A stretch of 64,000 nucleotides of DNA from Edwardsiella piscicida (GCF_001896205.1 NZ_MPNU01000001.1:2210215-2274214), one strand, 5' to 3'; counted from the stretch's first letter, positions 49,292 through 59,694 are shown. Program-made: numbers and translations. The notes: generated by a model not told the origin, from the letters alone.

Positions 49292-49969
49292 TTAGAGGTG
49301 AAAATCACCCTGATACAGTTTGACATCCAGCGCGGTGGCCATCTGCTGATAGCGGATCAGCACCCGGCTAAACAGCAGCCCGACCAGCATCGCCAGGGAG
49401 CGGTAGCTCTGCGGCAGGCGCCGATAGCCAAAGCGCAGCGTCTGCGCGCGATGGATGGCCAGCGCCTCGTCCAGCAGAATAAAGATAAAGCGCCAGATCA
49501 GCAGGATCTGCTCGATCAGCAGCCGCGGCACCCGCCCCCGCTTAAGCAGCAGGAGCAGCTGAGGAAACGGCAGGTTCAGCACCAGCCAAAGCGTCGCCGC
49601 CAGCGCGGCGAGGCTGCGCCACAGGGTTTCATTGGCGGTGACGAGCCCGGCGGCGGCGATCCCCAGCCAGCGATCGCCCAGCGGCAGCCCCACCACCAGC
49701 GTCTGCGGGTCGCGGCTGACGCTGACCAGGATCGTCAGCACGCCGATCAGCAAAAAGCCAAACGGCAGCGCCATCCAGCGGCACCAGCGCCAGAGGCTGA
49801 TGCGCAGCAGCCAGCAGGTCAGCGCGGCGGTCACCGCCAGCGTCACCCCCTGCCCCAGCGGCGGCAGGGTAAACGCCAGGATCATCAGCAGCAGCCACAG
49901 CAGAAACTTCCGCTCCGGCGCGACGTGGAGCCAGCGGCTCTGATAGCTCAGCCTATCAAGTCCGGTCAT
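49292..49969 (-). CDS. cbiQ: Cobalt ECF transporter T component CbiQ
   Basis: 225 residues from ATG 49969 (start MTGLDRLSYQSRWLHVAP, as in Salmonella CbiQ). Five hydrophobic helices and the two coupling motifs of ECF T proteins: an ARG-type motif near SLLKRGRVPRLLIEQ-like residues 140-155 and RAQTLRFGYRRLP near 170. It couples CbiO ATP hydrolysis to the cobalt-binding CbiM/CbiN unit. It overlaps cbiN by 14 bases. Confidence 0.93.
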   Translation of the reverse strand: MTGLDRLSYQSRWLHVAPERKFLLWLLLMILAFTLPPLGQGVTLAVTAALTCWLLRISLWRWCRWMALPFGFLLIGVLTILVSVSRDPQTLVVGLPLGDRWLGIAAAGLVTANETLWRSLAALAATLWLVLNLPFPQLLLLLKRGRVPRLLIEQILLIWRFIFILLDEALAIHRAQTLRFGYRRLPQSYRSLAMLVGLLFSRVLIRYQQMATALDVKLYQGDFHL

Positions 49970-50237
49970 CACGGCGCTGCCTGCCCTTGGCGTATCCCAG
50001 AATGTAGAATATCACCGCCGCGCCAAGGGAGCCTTGCAGGGTAAACAGCAGGCTCTCTATCTCGCCGCTGGCGGGTTGATACAGCGGCTGGAACCAGGGC
50101 TCATAGTGCGGCGCGATCGCGAGGATCTGGCTTTCGGCCTCCCCATCCGCGCCGCCGAACTCGCCCCCGTGATCGATAAAGAAAGGCAGGATCACCAGCG
50201 CAATCACCATCGCCAGCAGTATTAACGTCTTTTTCAT
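49956..50237 (-). CDS. cbiN: Cobalt transport accessory protein CbiN
   Basis: 93 residues with two helices (about 4-20 and 65-84) flanking a periplasmic loop that holds FGGADGEAESQI and APHYEPWFQPLY, as in CbiN. It helps load cobalt into the substrate-binding subunit CbiM. It lies ten bases after cbiM and overlaps cbiQ; the order M-N-Q-O is the standard one. Confidence 0.95.
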   Translation of the reverse strand: MKKTLILLAMVIALVILPFFIDHGGEFGGADGEAESQILAIAPHYEPWFQPLYQPASGEIESLLFTLQGSLGAAVIFYILGYAKGRQRRDDRT

Positions 50238-50247
50238 CGCCCTCTCC

Positions 50248-50976
50248 TTATGCCCTAATCAGCCGGCGTTTGGTCAACTGGTCGTAGATCATGACGGTGA
50301 GCAGCCCTTCGGCAACGGCGATCGGAACCTGCGTCAGACAGAAAATGGTCATGAACTTCACGATAGAGGCGGCGGCCCCCGCCGTCGGATCCGGGAAGGC
50401 CAGCCCCAGCTGTACCGAGGTCACAACGTAGGTCATCAAATCCGCCAGCATGGCGCACAGGAAGACCCCGACGTCGCGGCGGATCCCGGCGCGACAGGCC
50501 AGCGTCCATACCCAATAGCCGACGATAGGCCCCATCACGGCCATCGACATGCCGTTGGCGCCCAGGGTGGTTAACCCGCCGTGCGCCAGCAGCAGGGCCT
50601 GAAACAGCAGGACGATGGCCCCGAGGATGGCGACCACGCCGGGCCCAAACAGGATCACCGCCAGGCCGACGCCCGTCGGGTGTGAGCAGCTGCCGGTCAC
50701 CGAGGGGATCTTCAGCGCCGAGAGGACAAAAATAAACGCGCCGCACAGCGCCAGCAGCACCTTCTGATGGCTCTCCTCCTGCACGATGCTGCGCAGGCGC
50801 ACCAGGCCGTACCACAGGCAGGGCAGAAAGAGCAGCCACCACGCCAGCGCCCAGGTCGGCGGCAGAAACCCCTCCATGATGTGCATCGCAAACGCCTGCT
50901 GCGGCGCCATCAGCAGCAGCAGCGCCGCCGCCAGACCACTGAATGACAGCCGCTTGAGCTGCTGTTCGAGGTTCAT
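50248..50976 (-). CDS. cbiM: Cobalt ECF transporter substrate-binding protein CbiM
   Basis: 242 residues. After a signal-like first segment the mature N-terminus begins MHIMEGFLPP (about residue 34), whose Met amine and His residues bind Co2+ in CbiM/NikM proteins. Further conserved parts are SCSHPTGVGLAVI near 111, HGGLTTLGANGMSMA near 143 and LADLMTYVVTSVQLG. ATG 50976 gives the MNLEQQLKRLSFSG start seen in Salmonella; it overlaps the cbiL stop by four bases. Confidence 0.96.
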   Translation of the reverse strand: MNLEQQLKRLSFSGLAAALLLLMAPQQAFAMHIMEGFLPPTWALAWWLLFLPCLWYGLVRLRSIVQEESHQKVLLALCGAFIFVLSALKIPSVTGSCSHPTGVGLAVILFGPGVVAILGAIVLLFQALLLAHGGLTTLGANGMSMAVMGPIVGYWVWTLACRAGIRRDVGVFLCAMLADLMTYVVTSVQLGLAFPDPTAGAAASIVKFMTIFCLTQVPIAVAEGLLTVMIYDQLTKRRLIRA

Positions 50977-51686
50977 CGTGATCCCCCCCACCCCTTATTG
51001 ACTAAAATGGTCGAAAAATACGGCAGCGCCTGCTCGTCGTCGACCTCATTCAGGTGGCGCCAGCACCGCTCGCCGGGCAGCGTGGCGTCGGACATCATCA
51101 GCGCGCACTCCAGCAGGCCGGCCTGCGCCAGCAGCGCCTTGATGCGCGCAAACCGGCCATAGACCTTCATCAGCACCAGCGTGTCATGGCGCGAGAGCGC
51201 CTGCGCGATCTCCGCCTCCGGCGCGGTGCACGCCATCACCGCCAGCGACTGCTGCTCCATCGCCAGGGGCGTCCTGGCGCGCGCGGCGATCGCGGCAAAC
51301 GAGGTCACGCCCGGAACGATCTCCAGCCAGTCGGGGCTGCCGAGACGCTGGAGTAAAAAGACCCAGGTGCTGAACAGCATGGCGTCACCGAGCGTGATAA
51401 AGCCGACCTGCTTGCCGGCCTTCACCGCCGCCTCCAGCGCCGCCGCGACCGCGTCCCAGACCGCCTCTTTCTCCGCGCCGTCGGCGCTCATGGGAAAGTG
51501 ACAGCAGCGCACCTCCGTCCGCGGGCCGACATAGTCGCCAACGATGGAAAGCGCCAGGCTATCGCCGCCTTTGCGTCCCGCCGGGGCGTAGAGGATATCC
51601 AGCGAGCCGAGGATCCGCGCGGCGCGGACGGTGATCAGATCGGCGGCGCCCGGCCCCGTGCTCAGGGCGTACAGTTTGCCGCTCAT
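50973..51686 (-). CDS. cbiL: Precorrin/cobalt-factor II C20-methyltransferase CbiL
   Basis: 237 residues, tetrapyrrole methylase fold: YALSTGPGAADLITVRAARIL near 5-25, GFITLGDAMLFSTWVFLL near 98-115 (SAM-binding G-D-x-M-x-x-S) and a P-G-V-T-S-F loop near 127. It methylates cobalt-factor II at C20. The start at 51686 overlaps the cbiK stop by four bases; a longer frame to 51779 is inside cbiK. Confidence 0.94.
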   Translation of the reverse strand: MSGKLYALSTGPGAADLITVRAARILGSLDILYAPAGRKGGDSLALSIVGDYVGPRTEVRCCHFPMSADGAEKEAVWDAVAAALEAAVKAGKQVGFITLGDAMLFSTWVFLLQRLGSPDWLEIVPGVTSFAAIAARARTPLAMEQQSLAVMACTAPEAEIAQALSRHDTLVLMKVYGRFARIKALLAQAGLLECALMMSDATLPGERCWRHLNEVDDEQALPYFSTILVNKGWGGSR

Positions 51687-52477
51687 GCCGCCGCCTCCAT
51701 CGCGCCGCTCAGCGCCTGCTGCAGGTGCGCCACGAACATCGCCCGCACGGCCGGATTTTCGCCCAGGCCGTTCAGCCACGGCGTCGCCGGGATCCCGGCG
51801 GCGTTGAACTGCGTTCGCCAGGAGTCCGCCTCCTCTGAGGCCATGTCATTGATCGCATGATCCCCGGCCACCAGCATCAGCGGCATCAGATGCACCGCGC
51901 GAACCCCCTCCCGAGCGAGGCTCTCGATCAGAATATCGACCTGCGGATAGCTCTCTACCGCCCCCACGCAGGCCGGAAAACCCTGCGCCCGCATCATGTG
52001 ATCGAGGCAGGCATAGGCCGCAAAGGCGTGGTGCGTCGCGCCGTGTCCCATAAACACCACTTTCTCCTGCGCCCCCAGCGGCGGCATCTGCTGCCGCAAC
52101 GCCCGCATCAGCTGCACGTAGTCCTCATGGCTGCTCAGCAGCGGTGCCCCCAGCGTCAGGCGGGAAAACAGCGGGCGCATGCTCTGCACCTCGCGGACCA
52201 CCTTCTCATACTCATCGCCGTTAATAATGTGCAGCGACTGAATCGCAACATCCTGATATCCCTGCTCCGCAAGCCGCTGCAGCGCCTGCAGCGGCGTGTC
52301 GATCGCAATGCCGTCGCGCTGCCTGAGCTTGCGGATGATCATGCCGGAGGTAAATGCCCGGAACAGATCGCGATCGGGGCAGTGGCTCGCCAGATCGCGC
52401 TCGCAGGCCGCGATATTCTTCTCACCGGTCTCGCGGTAGCTGGTGCCAAAGCTGACCACCAGAAGCGCCTTTTTCAT
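51683..52477 (-). CDS. cbiK: Anaerobic sirohydrochlorin cobaltochelatase CbiK
   Basis: 264 residues, class II chelatase. LLVVSFGTSYRETGEKNI at 5-22, FMGHGATHHAFAAY near 142-155 with the metal-binding His, and HLMPLMLVAGDHAINDMA near 196-213 with the second His. It inserts Co2+ into sirohydrochlorin or factor II. An AAGGAG-like site precedes ATG 52477. Presence of CbiK, not CobNST, marks the early-cobalt (anaerobic) route. Confidence 0.95.
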   Translation of the reverse strand: MKKALLVVSFGTSYRETGEKNIAACERDLASHCPDRDLFRAFTSGMIIRKLRQRDGIAIDTPLQALQRLAEQGYQDVAIQSLHIINGDEYEKVVREVQSMRPLFSRLTLGAPLLSSHEDYVQLMRALRQQMPPLGAQEKVVFMGHGATHHAFAAYACLDHMMRAQGFPACVGAVESYPQVDILIESLAREGVRAVHLMPLMLVAGDHAINDMASEEADSWRTQFNAAGIPATPWLNGLGENPAVRAMFVAHLQQALSGAMEAAA

Positions 52478-52487
52478 CTCATTCTCC

Positions 52488-53273
52488 TTAAGCCGTGGCC
52501 AGCCAGCGCGCCAAGCGCCGTTGAAAGTCGGCCAGACTCTCCAGTAACTCCGCGCCCGTCACCTGCGGCGCCGGACGTGTAATAACGATGCAGGGAATAC
52601 CGGCATCCAGACAGGGCTGCACCTTTTCCTGATAGCCGCCCTCGGCGCCGGAGGCTTTGGTTATCACCACGTCAGCCCGACAGTGGCGATAAAACGCCGC
52701 GTTAAACGCCGCGCTAAAGGGGCCGCACAGCGCGAAGATCTGCCCGACGCCGAAGCCGAGTTCGGCGCACTGCGCCATCACCTCCGCCAGCGGCAGCACG
52801 CGCACCAGCAGCGTTTTCTCCGGCAGCGCCGCGCGCCAGCGCGCCAAATCTTTGCTGCCGGTGGTCAGCAACACCCGTTCGCCAAAGCGTCGCGCCAGCG
52901 CGCTGGCCGCCTCAATGCTGGCGACGCGGTGGAGCAGCGGGTGGGTGAGATCGCTGAGCTGCTCCGGGCGCTGATAGCGGCTGAGCAGCACGCCCGCGGT
53001 GTGACAGGCCTGCGTGATGCTGCGGCTGACCAGCTCGGCATAGGGGTGCGATGCGTCGATCACCCAGCGGGTCCGGTGCGTTTCAAGCCAGGCGACCATC
53101 TCCGCCTGCGTCAGGCGCCCACAGCGCACTCGCCCGCGGATCTCGCCGGCGAGGGCCTCGCCGGTCGGCGTCGCCACCGACAAGGTGTAGGCCACCTGGG
53201 CCGCATCCAGCTGCTGGCACAGCGCCCGGGCGTCGCTGGTGCCGCCGATCACCAGCACCTCGCCAGGGTTCAC
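52488..53273 (-). CDS. cbiJ: Cobalt-precorrin-6A reductase CbiJ
   Basis: 261 residues. NADH-binding start VLVIGGTSDARALCQQL at 6-22, WVIDASHPYAELVSRSI near 70, RYQRPEQ near 99 and LLTTGSKDLARW near 132 are CbiJ/CobK family features. It reduces a double bond of the macrocycle. It lies ten bases before cbiK and overlaps cbiH by four. Confidence 0.93.
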   Translation of the reverse strand: MNPGEVLVIGGTSDARALCQQLDAAQVAYTLSVATPTGEALAGEIRGRVRCGRLTQAEMVAWLETHRTRWVIDASHPYAELVSRSITQACHTAGVLLSRYQRPEQLSDLTHPLLHRVASIEAASALARRFGERVLLTTGSKDLARWRAALPEKTLLVRVLPLAEVMAQCAELGFGVGQIFALCGPFSAAFNAAFYRHCRADVVITKASGAEGGYQEKVQPCLDAGIPCIVITRPAPQVTGAELLESLADFQRRLARWLATA

Positions 53274-53995
53274 AGCGCGTAGCCCCGCGGCGTGATCATC
53301 AGGCCGTCCTGCACGTAGGTGGTCTTATTGCCGACGATCACCAGGCTGGTCATATCCACCGGCGCAAAATCCATCTCCCCCAGGGTGGTCAGCCACTTCT
53401 CCTGCTTTTTACGCCCGGCGGACTTCACCACCCCCACCGGGGTTTGCGCGCTTTTGACGGCGGACAGCAGCGCAAAGGCGCGCGCCAGGTGCCCCTCGCG
53501 GCCGCGGCTGCGCGGGTTGTAGAAACAGATCACAAAGTCGGCCTCGCCGGCGGCGACGATGCGCTTTTCGATGACCGGCCAGGGGGTCAGCAGATCGCTG
53601 AGGCTGATATGACAGAAGTCATGCATCAGCGGCGCCCCGAGCAGCGACGCGGCGGCGATGCTGGCGGTCATTCCGGGGATCAGGCGAACCTCGACCGCCA
53701 GCCCCTGCCGGCTGACCAGCTCCAGCACCAGCCCCGCCATGCCATAGATCCCCGCGTCGCCGCTGCTGATCAGAGCGACGTTATGCCCCGCCTGCGCCAG
53801 ATCAATCGCCGTCTGGCAGCGTTCGATCTCTTTGCACATGCCGGTCTTGATCACCTGCTTGTCGCCGGTAAAGGCTTTCACCAGGTGGGTATAGGTTTTG
53901 TAGCCGACGATGATCTCTGCCGCCTGCAGCGCCTCAGCGGCCTCCATCGTCATCATGGCCTGTGAGCCAGGGCCGATTCCAATAACGGTTAACAT
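53270..53995 (-). CDS. cbiH: Cobalt-precorrin-3 C17-methyltransferase CbiH
   Basis: 241 residues, tetrapyrrole methylase: VIGIGPGSQAMMTMEAAEAL at 3-22, VALISSGDAGIYGMAGLVLEL near 73-93, and FVICFYNPRSRGREGHL near 156. It methylates C17 with ring contraction, together with CbiG. It overlaps cbiG by seven bases and cbiJ by four. Confidence 0.95.
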   Translation of the reverse strand: MLTVIGIGPGSQAMMTMEAAEALQAAEIIVGYKTYTHLVKAFTGDKQVIKTGMCKEIERCQTAIDLAQAGHNVALISSGDAGIYGMAGLVLELVSRQGLAVEVRLIPGMTASIAAASLLGAPLMHDFCHISLSDLLTPWPVIEKRIVAAGEADFVICFYNPRSRGREGHLARAFALLSAVKSAQTPVGVVKSAGRKKQEKWLTTLGEMDFAPVDMTSLVIVGNKTTYVQDGLMITPRGYAL

Positions 53996-55050
53996 CCGGA
54001 TGAAACTCCTAAGGTAATCGTGACGCCCTGCTCACGCAGGGTATCGCCTACGAGCTGTCCATGACTCAGCAGCCAGGCCGCCGGTCCCGAGACACTCCCG
54101 ACGCCGACCGTGCGACGCACGAAGGGCGAGATCGGAAAGCGCTGCTCATGCGCGCGCAGCGCGTCGGTGGTAAAGGTGTGAAACGGGATGCGCCAGCGGG
54201 CGGCGAGCTGGATCAACCCCGGCTCATCGCGCTTGAGCGCCGCGCTGCCAATCGCCTTCAGCGCCAGCGGATCGAGCCCCTGCGCCTCCAGCTGGCGCGC
54301 CAGCAGCGCGTCCAACAGCGGGAAGGGGGTATTCCGCCGACAGCCGATGCCGGCGACCACCCGCTGCGGCACCAGCTTCCAGTGCGGCAGCGGAATTTCC
54401 GGCAGATCGCGGCGCAGGGTGATGCACACCAGCGCATCCAGCGCGGGCAGCGCCTGCAGGTCGCTCACGGTGATAAATCCCCGCCGATCGCAGCGGCTGA
54501 CCTCTGCCGCCAGCGCCGGATCCCACCACAGCCCGACCCGCCGCTGGCTGACCAGCATCGAGTTAACCTCCCGAACCGCCGAGCGCAAGTCGGCCATCCG
54601 AGCGTCAAGCTGCAGCGCAAGCGTATCCAGCGCGGCCATCTCGTTCACGTCCGTGGCGGTGGTGATCACCGGATCGGCCCCCAGCATGCCCGCCAGAGCG
54701 CGGGTCAAGGCGTTGGCCCCCCCCACATGTCCGGAGAGCAGGCTGATCACGTGCTGACCGCGCTCATCGATCACCACCACGGCCGGATCGCTGAACTTGT
54801 CATTGAGCAGCGGCGCCAGCACGCGCACGGCGATCCCCGTCGCGCCGATGAAAATCAGCGCCGAATAGTGGGGAAAGGCGCGGCGAACGGTCTGGGCGAG
54901 GCCGCCGTCGAACGGGATAAACCCCGCCTCCCACAGCGCCTCGCCGGTAAAACAGGTCAGCGGCAGCCGCGCCGCCAGCCGCTTGGCCAGCCGCACGCCG
55001 CCGGGCGTCAGGCAAAATAGCGCGATGGACTCAGGCTTTACGGTATTCAT
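53989..55050 (-). CDS. cbiG: Cobalt-precorrin-5A hydrolase CbiG
   Basis: 353 residues. An N-terminal domain ([20 protein letters not shown] near 9), a central [18 protein letters not shown] near 66, [18 protein letters not shown] near 105, and a C-terminal CbiG/CobE domain ([19 protein letters not shown] near 255). It opens the lactone of cobalt-precorrin-5A and releases acetaldehyde. ATG 55050 matches relatives; a longer frame to 55113 lies in cbiF. It overlaps cbiF by 20 bases. Confidence 0.94.
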   Translation of the reverse strand: MNTVKPESIALFCLTPGGVRLAKRLAARLPLTCFTGEALWEAGFIPFDGGLAQTVRRAFPHYSALIFIGATGIAVRVLAPLLNDKFSDPAVVVIDERGQHVISLLSGHVGGANALTRALAGMLGADPVITTATDVNEMAALDTLALQLDARMADLRSAVREVNSMLVSQRRVGLWWDPALAAEVSRCDRRGFITVSDLQALPALDALVCITLRRDLPEIPLPHWKLVPQRVVAGIGCRRNTPFPLLDALLARQLEAQGLDPLALKAIGSAALKRDEPGLIQLAARWRIPFHTFTTDALRAHEQRFPISPFVRRTVGVGSVSGPAAWLLSHGQLVGDTLREQGVTITLGVSSGC

Positions 55051-55804
55051 GGCTAAAGTCCGCCGCATAGAGCTTTGAGTAGTGATACTCATCGCCGAGG
55101 AAGCTACCGACAAGGATCAGCGCCGTTTTACGGATCCCCGCATCGCGCACCCGATCGCCGATGTCCGCCAGCGTGCCGCGAACGGTGCGGCTCTCCGGCC
55201 AGGTTGCCTTATAGATCACCGCGACCGGCGTAGCGGCCGGATAGCCCCCCGCGATCAGCCGCTCCGCAACCCGGTGGATCCGCTGAACGGAGAGGTAAAT
55301 CGCCATCGACGTCTGATGGCGGGCGAACGACTCCAGCTGCTCACGCGCCGGCACCGGCGTGCGACCTTCGAGGCGGGTGATGATCAGACTTTGCGCGACG
55401 TCGGGCACGGTATACTCCACGCCGAGCTCCGCCGCCGCGCCGAGAAAGGCGCTGACCCCCGGCACCACCTGCCAGGCGATGCCGCGCTTGGTCAGCTCCT
55501 CCCCCTGCTCACGCACGGAGCCGTAGAGGGAGACATCGCCCGTCTGCAGACGCACTACGGTTTTCCCGGCCCGGACCCCGGCCTCCATCAGATCGAGGAT
55601 CTGCGCCAGATGCAGCGCCGCGCTGTCGTGGCACTCGGCCCCGGGGGGGCAGTACGCCAGCAGCTCAGGGTTGATCAGCGACCCGGCATAGATGACCACC
55701 TGCGCCTGCTGCAGCAGCCGATAGCCCTTGAGGGTAATCAGCTCACGATCGCCGGGCCCCGCGCCGACAAACCACACGCAGCGGGGATCGAATGTCTCAG
55801 ACAT
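55031..55804 (-). CDS. cbiF: Cobalt-precorrin-4 C11-methyltransferase CbiF
   Basis: 257 residues, tetrapyrrole methylase: [21 protein letters not shown] near 10-30, [18 protein letters not shown] near 84, [20 protein letters not shown] near 113 and [13 protein letters not shown] near 166. It methylates C11. The start at 55804 overlaps cbiT by eight bases. Confidence 0.95.
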   Translation of the reverse strand: MSETFDPRCVWFVGAGPGDRELITLKGYRLLQQAQVVIYAGSLINPELLAYCPPGAECHDSAALHLAQILDLMEAGVRAGKTVVRLQTGDVSLYGSVREQGEELTKRGIAWQVVPGVSAFLGAAAELGVEYTVPDVAQSLIITRLEGRTPVPAREQLESFARHQTSMAIYLSVQRIHRVAERLIAGGYPAATPVAVIYKATWPESRTVRGTLADIGDRVRDAGIRKTALILVGSFLGDEYHYSKLYAADFSHEYRKA

Positions 55805-56366
55805 GATGCTCCTCCTTCTGACAGGCGATAACAAAAACGGGATTATTCGGTTTGAAGTAGTGGCCCTTGCCGAGCGGAACCCACGACGCCGTCTGTATCT
55901 GCTGGCACGTCACGCCCTGCGCTCCCCGCTGCGCCAGGTAGGCCAGCGCGCTATGCAGGTTCTCCATCAGGATAAAGGTCATCACCAGGCGCCCGCCGGG
56001 ATGCAGCTGCGCCATGGACCAGTCCATCAGCGCCGTCAGGTGGCCGCCGCTGCCGCCCATAAACACGGCGTCGGCCCGCGCCGCCACCGGCATCGGCGCG
56101 GTGCCGGGCAGAATGCTGACGTTGTCGCAGGCAAAGCGCCGGCAATTTTCCGCCAGCAGGCGCAGCGCCGCGGGGTTTTTCTCGATGGCGGTCACCCGCA
56201 GGGAGGGAAACTGCAGCGCGGCCTCAATCGACACGCTGCCGGTTCCCGCCCCGATATCAATCAGATGGCGGGCTCGGTGCAGCGCAAGTTTGCTGAGGGC
56301 CAGCGCGCGCACCGCCTCTTTGGTCATCGGCACCGTTTCGCCGCGCAGAAAAAGCTCATCGTTCAT
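55797..56366 (-). CDS. cbiT: Cobalt-precorrin-6B C15-methyltransferase/decarboxylase CbiT
   Basis: 189 residues, class I SAM methyltransferase: [14 protein letters not shown] near 14-27, [18 protein letters not shown] near 34-51 (SAM motif I) and [13 protein letters not shown] near 97. Separate from CbiE here, as in Salmonella; the two are fused as CobL in aerobic organisms. It methylates C15 and removes the C12 acetate carboxyl. It overlaps cbiE by eleven bases. Confidence 0.95.
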   Translation of the reverse strand: MNDELFLRGETVPMTKEAVRALALSKLALHRARHLIDIGAGTGSVSIEAALQFPSLRVTAIEKNPAALRLLAENCRRFACDNVSILPGTAPMPVAARADAVFMGGSGGHLTALMDWSMAQLHPGGRLVMTFILMENLHSALAYLAQRGAQGVTCQQIQTASWVPLGKGHYFKPNNPVFVIACQKEEHHV

Positions 56367-56961
56367 CGAGGATCACCACCGCGTTCATCTCATAGTCGGC
56401 GCGGACCTCACTGACGGGCAGCCAGTAAATCCGCTCTCTCTCCATCGCCAGGTTTTCACCGATCACCATCCAGCGATGCCCTTTCCCCCGCACAACCAGC
56501 TGCGCGGCGATCTCTTTCGGTCCACAGCGCGCGTCGGTGACCATCGCGACCTTGCTATGGCGCGCCAGCTCATCAAAATTGACCCGGCGGCCGTGGCTGC
56601 TGGTGAGCCACATCTCGTTCATGTCGACGCCCGCCTGCGCGCAGAGATACTGCACCGCGCTGATGCCAGGGATGATGCGCACATGCTCAATACCAAAGTG
56701 CGCCACGATCCGCGTGCCGATGCCGTAAAACAGCGGATCGCCGGAGGCCATGATCACCACGCGGCGCCGGCGCCGGGCCTCCAGCCAGGCCAGCAGCGCC
56801 GCGACGTTGGCGCCGAGGGTGAAGGTCTCGCCGCGAAAGGTCGGGAACTGCTGTAAATGACGCGCCCCGCCCACCAGGCTCTCCGCCTGCGCGATCGCAT
56901 CGCGCGCCGCGGGGGTCATCAGATGGACGCCCGCCGGCCCCACCCCCACGACCGTCAACAT
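56356..56961 (-). CDS. cbiE: Cobalt-precorrin-7 C5-methyltransferase CbiE
   Basis: 201 residues, tetrapyrrole methylase: [20 protein letters not shown] at 4-23, [18 protein letters not shown] near 68-85, [19 protein letters not shown] near 96, and TSSHGR near 120. It methylates C5 of the corrin ring. It overlaps cbiD and cbiT. Confidence 0.95.
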   Translation of the reverse strand: MLTVVGVGPAGVHLMTPAARDAIAQAESLVGGARHLQQFPTFRGETFTLGANVAALLAWLEARRRRRVVIMASGDPLFYGIGTRIVAHFGIEHVRIIPGISAVQYLCAQAGVDMNEMWLTSSHGRRVNFDELARHSKVAMVTDARCGPKEIAAQLVVRGKGHRWMVIGENLAMERERIYWLPVSEVRADYEMNAVVILDER

Positions 56962-58094
56962 TGCAGATCCGCCACGATCGCGGCGACCGGGCGGTTGCTG
57001 CCCAGCGTCTGGTTATCAAACGAGAACAGAATGGCGTCGCAGATCGGCAGATGCTGGGTAAAGCGCAGTCGCTGTATGACCCGCTGGCAGATACGTTCGG
57101 CGAGATGGTCATACAGCGACTGAAAGCCGTAGGCGTCGATATGCTCCATCGCGGCCTCGGTCGTGTCGCAGTCGCGCACCCGCGTCAGCAGCGCCAGCGG
57201 CGCGCCAAGCAGCGCCAGATGCGCCACCAGCGTCTCCATGCGCGCATCGGCCATATGGCTGTGGGTGTGGAAGATCCCGGCGGCGACCTTGATCAGTTTG
57301 CCCGGGTGGCCGACCAGCACGATCTGGCGAAACCCCAGGCGCACCGCCTCTTCGATCATATAGCCGACGAAGTTGCTCATCGTCACCACCGCATCGGCCT
57401 CGATCCCCATCTGCTCACGCACAAAGCGCTCGCCGTGGTTGCCCGGCACCAGCACCACCCGCGTCATCCCGGCGGCGCGCTTCATCTCCAGCGTCAGCGC
57501 CAGCGAACGCTTCCAGCTCTCCTCCGACATCGGCGTCACGATGCCCGTGGTGCCGATGATCGAGATGCCGCCCAGGATACCCAGGCGGGCGTTGTAGGTT
57601 TTCTGCGCCCGCGCGACGCCCTCCGGCGCAAAGATCTCGACCGCGGCGCCGCGCGTCGGGCCGATCGCCTCGCGCACGGCCGACTCAATGGTGTGGCGGG
57701 GCGTGCGGTTGATCGCCGCGCTGCCGATGGGCAAGCCAATTCCCTTGCGCGTCACGGTGCCGACCCCCTCGCCCCCCGACAGCGATATCGTGCCGCTGTC
57801 GTTGAGCGTGACCCGCGCAAAAATCAGCATACCGTGGGTCGCATCGACATCATCGCCGCCGTCTTTGCGAATGGCGGCGATGGCCTGCTCCCCCTCGATA
57901 TGCGGCGATTCAACGCTCAGGTTCAGCGTGACGCCGGAGGGGGTGACGATGGAGACCTGGTGGATCGGCTGCTGGCGCAGCGCCATCAGCGCGGCGACCT
58001 TGGCGGCCGCGGTGGCGCAGGAGCCGGTGGTATAGCCCTTGCGCAGCGCCTTTCCGTGGTGCCACACCGGCGTATCGAAGGCCCGATCGTTCAT
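56955..58094 (-). CDS. cbiD: Cobalt-precorrin-5B C1-methyltransferase CbiD
   Basis: 379 residues. [20 protein letters not shown] near 17-36 and [18 protein letters not shown] near 175-192, both hallmarks of CbiD, and [19 protein letters not shown] near 260. It methylates C1 of the ring in the anaerobic route. It overlaps cbiC by four bases and cbiE by seven. Confidence 0.96.
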   Translation of the reverse strand: MNDRAFDTPVWHHGKALRKGYTTGSCATAAAKVAALMALRQQPIHQVSIVTPSGVTLNLSVESPHIEGEQAIAAIRKDGGDDVDATHGMLIFARVTLNDSGTISLSGGEGVGTVTRKGIGLPIGSAAINRTPRHTIESAVREAIGPTRGAAVEIFAPEGVARAQKTYNARLGILGGISIIGTTGIVTPMSEESWKRSLALTLEMKRAAGMTRVVLVPGNHGERFVREQMGIEADAVVTMSNFVGYMIEEAVRLGFRQIVLVGHPGKLIKVAAGIFHTHSHMADARMETLVAHLALLGAPLALLTRVRDCDTTEAAMEHIDAYGFQSLYDHLAERICQRVIQRLRFTQHLPICDAILFSFDNQTLGSNRPVAAIVADLQC

Positions 58095-58723
58095 TTTTCC
58101 CCCCGCAGGTGGTACAGCACGGCGTTAACGATCGCCGCCGCCACGTTGCTGCCGCCCTTACGCCCCAGCGCCGCAATGGCGGGCAAGCCGCTGTGCGTCA
58201 GCGCCGCTTTCGACTCCGCCGCGCCGACAAACCCCACCGGCACCCCCACCACGCCGCCGACGGCGACATCGTGCTCCAGCAGGCGAAACAGCGCCGTCGG
58301 CGCATTGCCGAAGACAAACACCGGGCGCTCCCCCTCCGCCACCGCCCGATCGACCGCCGCCATGGAGCGGGTGATCCCCTGCGCCTTCGCCTGCGCCACC
58401 ACCTGCGCATCGCTGATATAGCAGCGACACTCGCCGCCAAACGTGGCCAGCAGGGGTTTATTGATCCCCGAGAGGGCCATCGTCGTATCGGTGTAGATAA
58501 CGGACGGCCGGCTCAGCGCCGCGCACAGCTGCGTCAGCGCATCCGGGGAGAACCAGAGGATATCCAGCCAGTCAAAGTCGGCGGTGGTGTGGATAACCCG
58601 CTTGACGATCGCCTCATGCAGCGGGCTGGCGAACTGGTACGTCGGGCGCGTCTCACGGATGATCTCGCCAATGATGTCGAAACTTTTGGCCTCAATCGCC
58701 TGGGGTTGCTGGATATATTGCAT
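58091..58723 (-). CDS. cbiC: Cobalt-precorrin-8 methylmutase CbiC
   Basis: 210 residues. [16 protein letters not shown] near 38-53 with the catalytic His of the CbiC/CobH family, [17 protein letters not shown] near 77, [17 protein letters not shown] near 142 and [20 protein letters not shown] near 179. It shifts the methyl group from C11 to C12, giving cobyrinate. Twelve bases separate it from cbiB. Confidence 0.95.
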   Translation of the reverse strand: MQYIQQPQAIEAKSFDIIGEIIRETRPTYQFASPLHEAIVKRVIHTTADFDWLDILWFSPDALTQLCAALSRPSVIYTDTTMALSGINKPLLATFGGECRCYISDAQVVAQAKAQGITRSMAAVDRAVAEGERPVFVFGNAPTALFRLLEHDVAVGGVVGVPVGFVGAAESKAALTHSGLPAIAALGRKGGSNVAAAIVNAVLYHLRGEK

Positions 58724-58735
58724 GATCTCGTCTCC

Positions 58736-59694
58736 TCAGACCGCGCCGACCAGCAGCCAGCGCACCGCCATAAACAGCGCCAGCGCCAGGGCTGACGCGA
58801 CCCACATCAGTCGAATCGTTCGGGAAATATCATCTGGGGTAACCGCGCGGCGCGCATCGCCGATCCAGGGCTTCTCCACCCGCAGGCCAAAATAGTCGTT
58901 CGGCCCGCCCAGCCGGATCCCCAGCGCACCGGCCACGGTCGCCTCCGGCCAGGCGCAGTTGGGGCTGCTGTGGCAGCGGCGATCGCGCCAGCCGATGCGC
59001 AGCGCGCGGGCAACATCCTCGCGGCATAGCCACGCCGCCGCGCTCAGCAGCAGCCAGCTCAGCCGCGCGGGCAGGTAGTTCGCCGCGTCATCCATCCGGG
59101 CGCTGACCATGCCGATCGCCCGGTACTTTTCATGCTTGTAGCCCACCATCGAGTCGAGGGTATTGACCGCCTTGTAGGCCAGCGCCAGCGGCGCGCCGCC
59201 CAGCAGCAGGAAGAACAGCGGCGCGATGATGCCATCCACCGTATTCTCGGCGACGGTCTCCACCACCGCCCGGTTGATCTGCGGCGGCTGCAGCGACGAG
59301 GTATCGCGCCCCACGATCCAGGAGAGCTTTTCGCGGCTCGCGGCGAGCGCACCGGCGCGCAGCGGCCGTTCGACCTCCCGGGCGGCGTCCGCCAGACAGC
59401 GGCCGGCCAACGCAGTAAAGATCATCCAGACCTCGACCGCCCACCCCAGCCACGGATGGATCGCCCGCGCCAGCGTCAATCCCCCCAGGCCACGCCCCAC
59501 GTCACCCCCACCACCGTCAGCCACAGCACGCCGCCGCCGATGCGCAGCGCGCCCTCGCTGCGGCAGCAGCGGCGCACGCACCGCTGCACGACGGTGATCA
59601 GGCGCCCCATCCAGCGTACCGGGTGCGGCCAGCGCGGCGGATCGCCGATCGCGGCGTCGAGGAGCCAGGCGAGGCACCAGGCCAAGAGCGTCAT
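58736..59694 (-). pseudogene. cbiB: cbiB (adenosylcobinamide-phosphate synthase) split by a frameshift
   Basis: The N-terminal part starts at ATG 59694 (MTLLAWCLAWLLDAAIGDPP, RWPHPVRWMGRLITVVQR) and runs to GVTWGVAWGD then TGA ending at 59476. The rest of CbiB (LTLARAIHPWLGWAVEVWMIFT onward, with INRAVVETVAENTVDGIIAP and YKHEKYRAIGMVSARMDDAANYLPAR-type blocks) is in another frame down to 58736. The break coincides with six C at 59481-59486 (G6 on the coding strand); a seventh G restores a continuous 319-residue protein. Cause may be mutation, slippage-based phase variation or a base-calling error. CbiB attaches the aminopropanol-phosphate arm, so loss would block B12 synthesis. Confidence 0.88.

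Noticed and set aside
59476..59694. The 73-codon upstream part of cbiB as a separate small membrane protein
   Set aside because: It aligns with the N-terminus of CbiB and breaks exactly where the second frame takes over, so it is one damaged gene.
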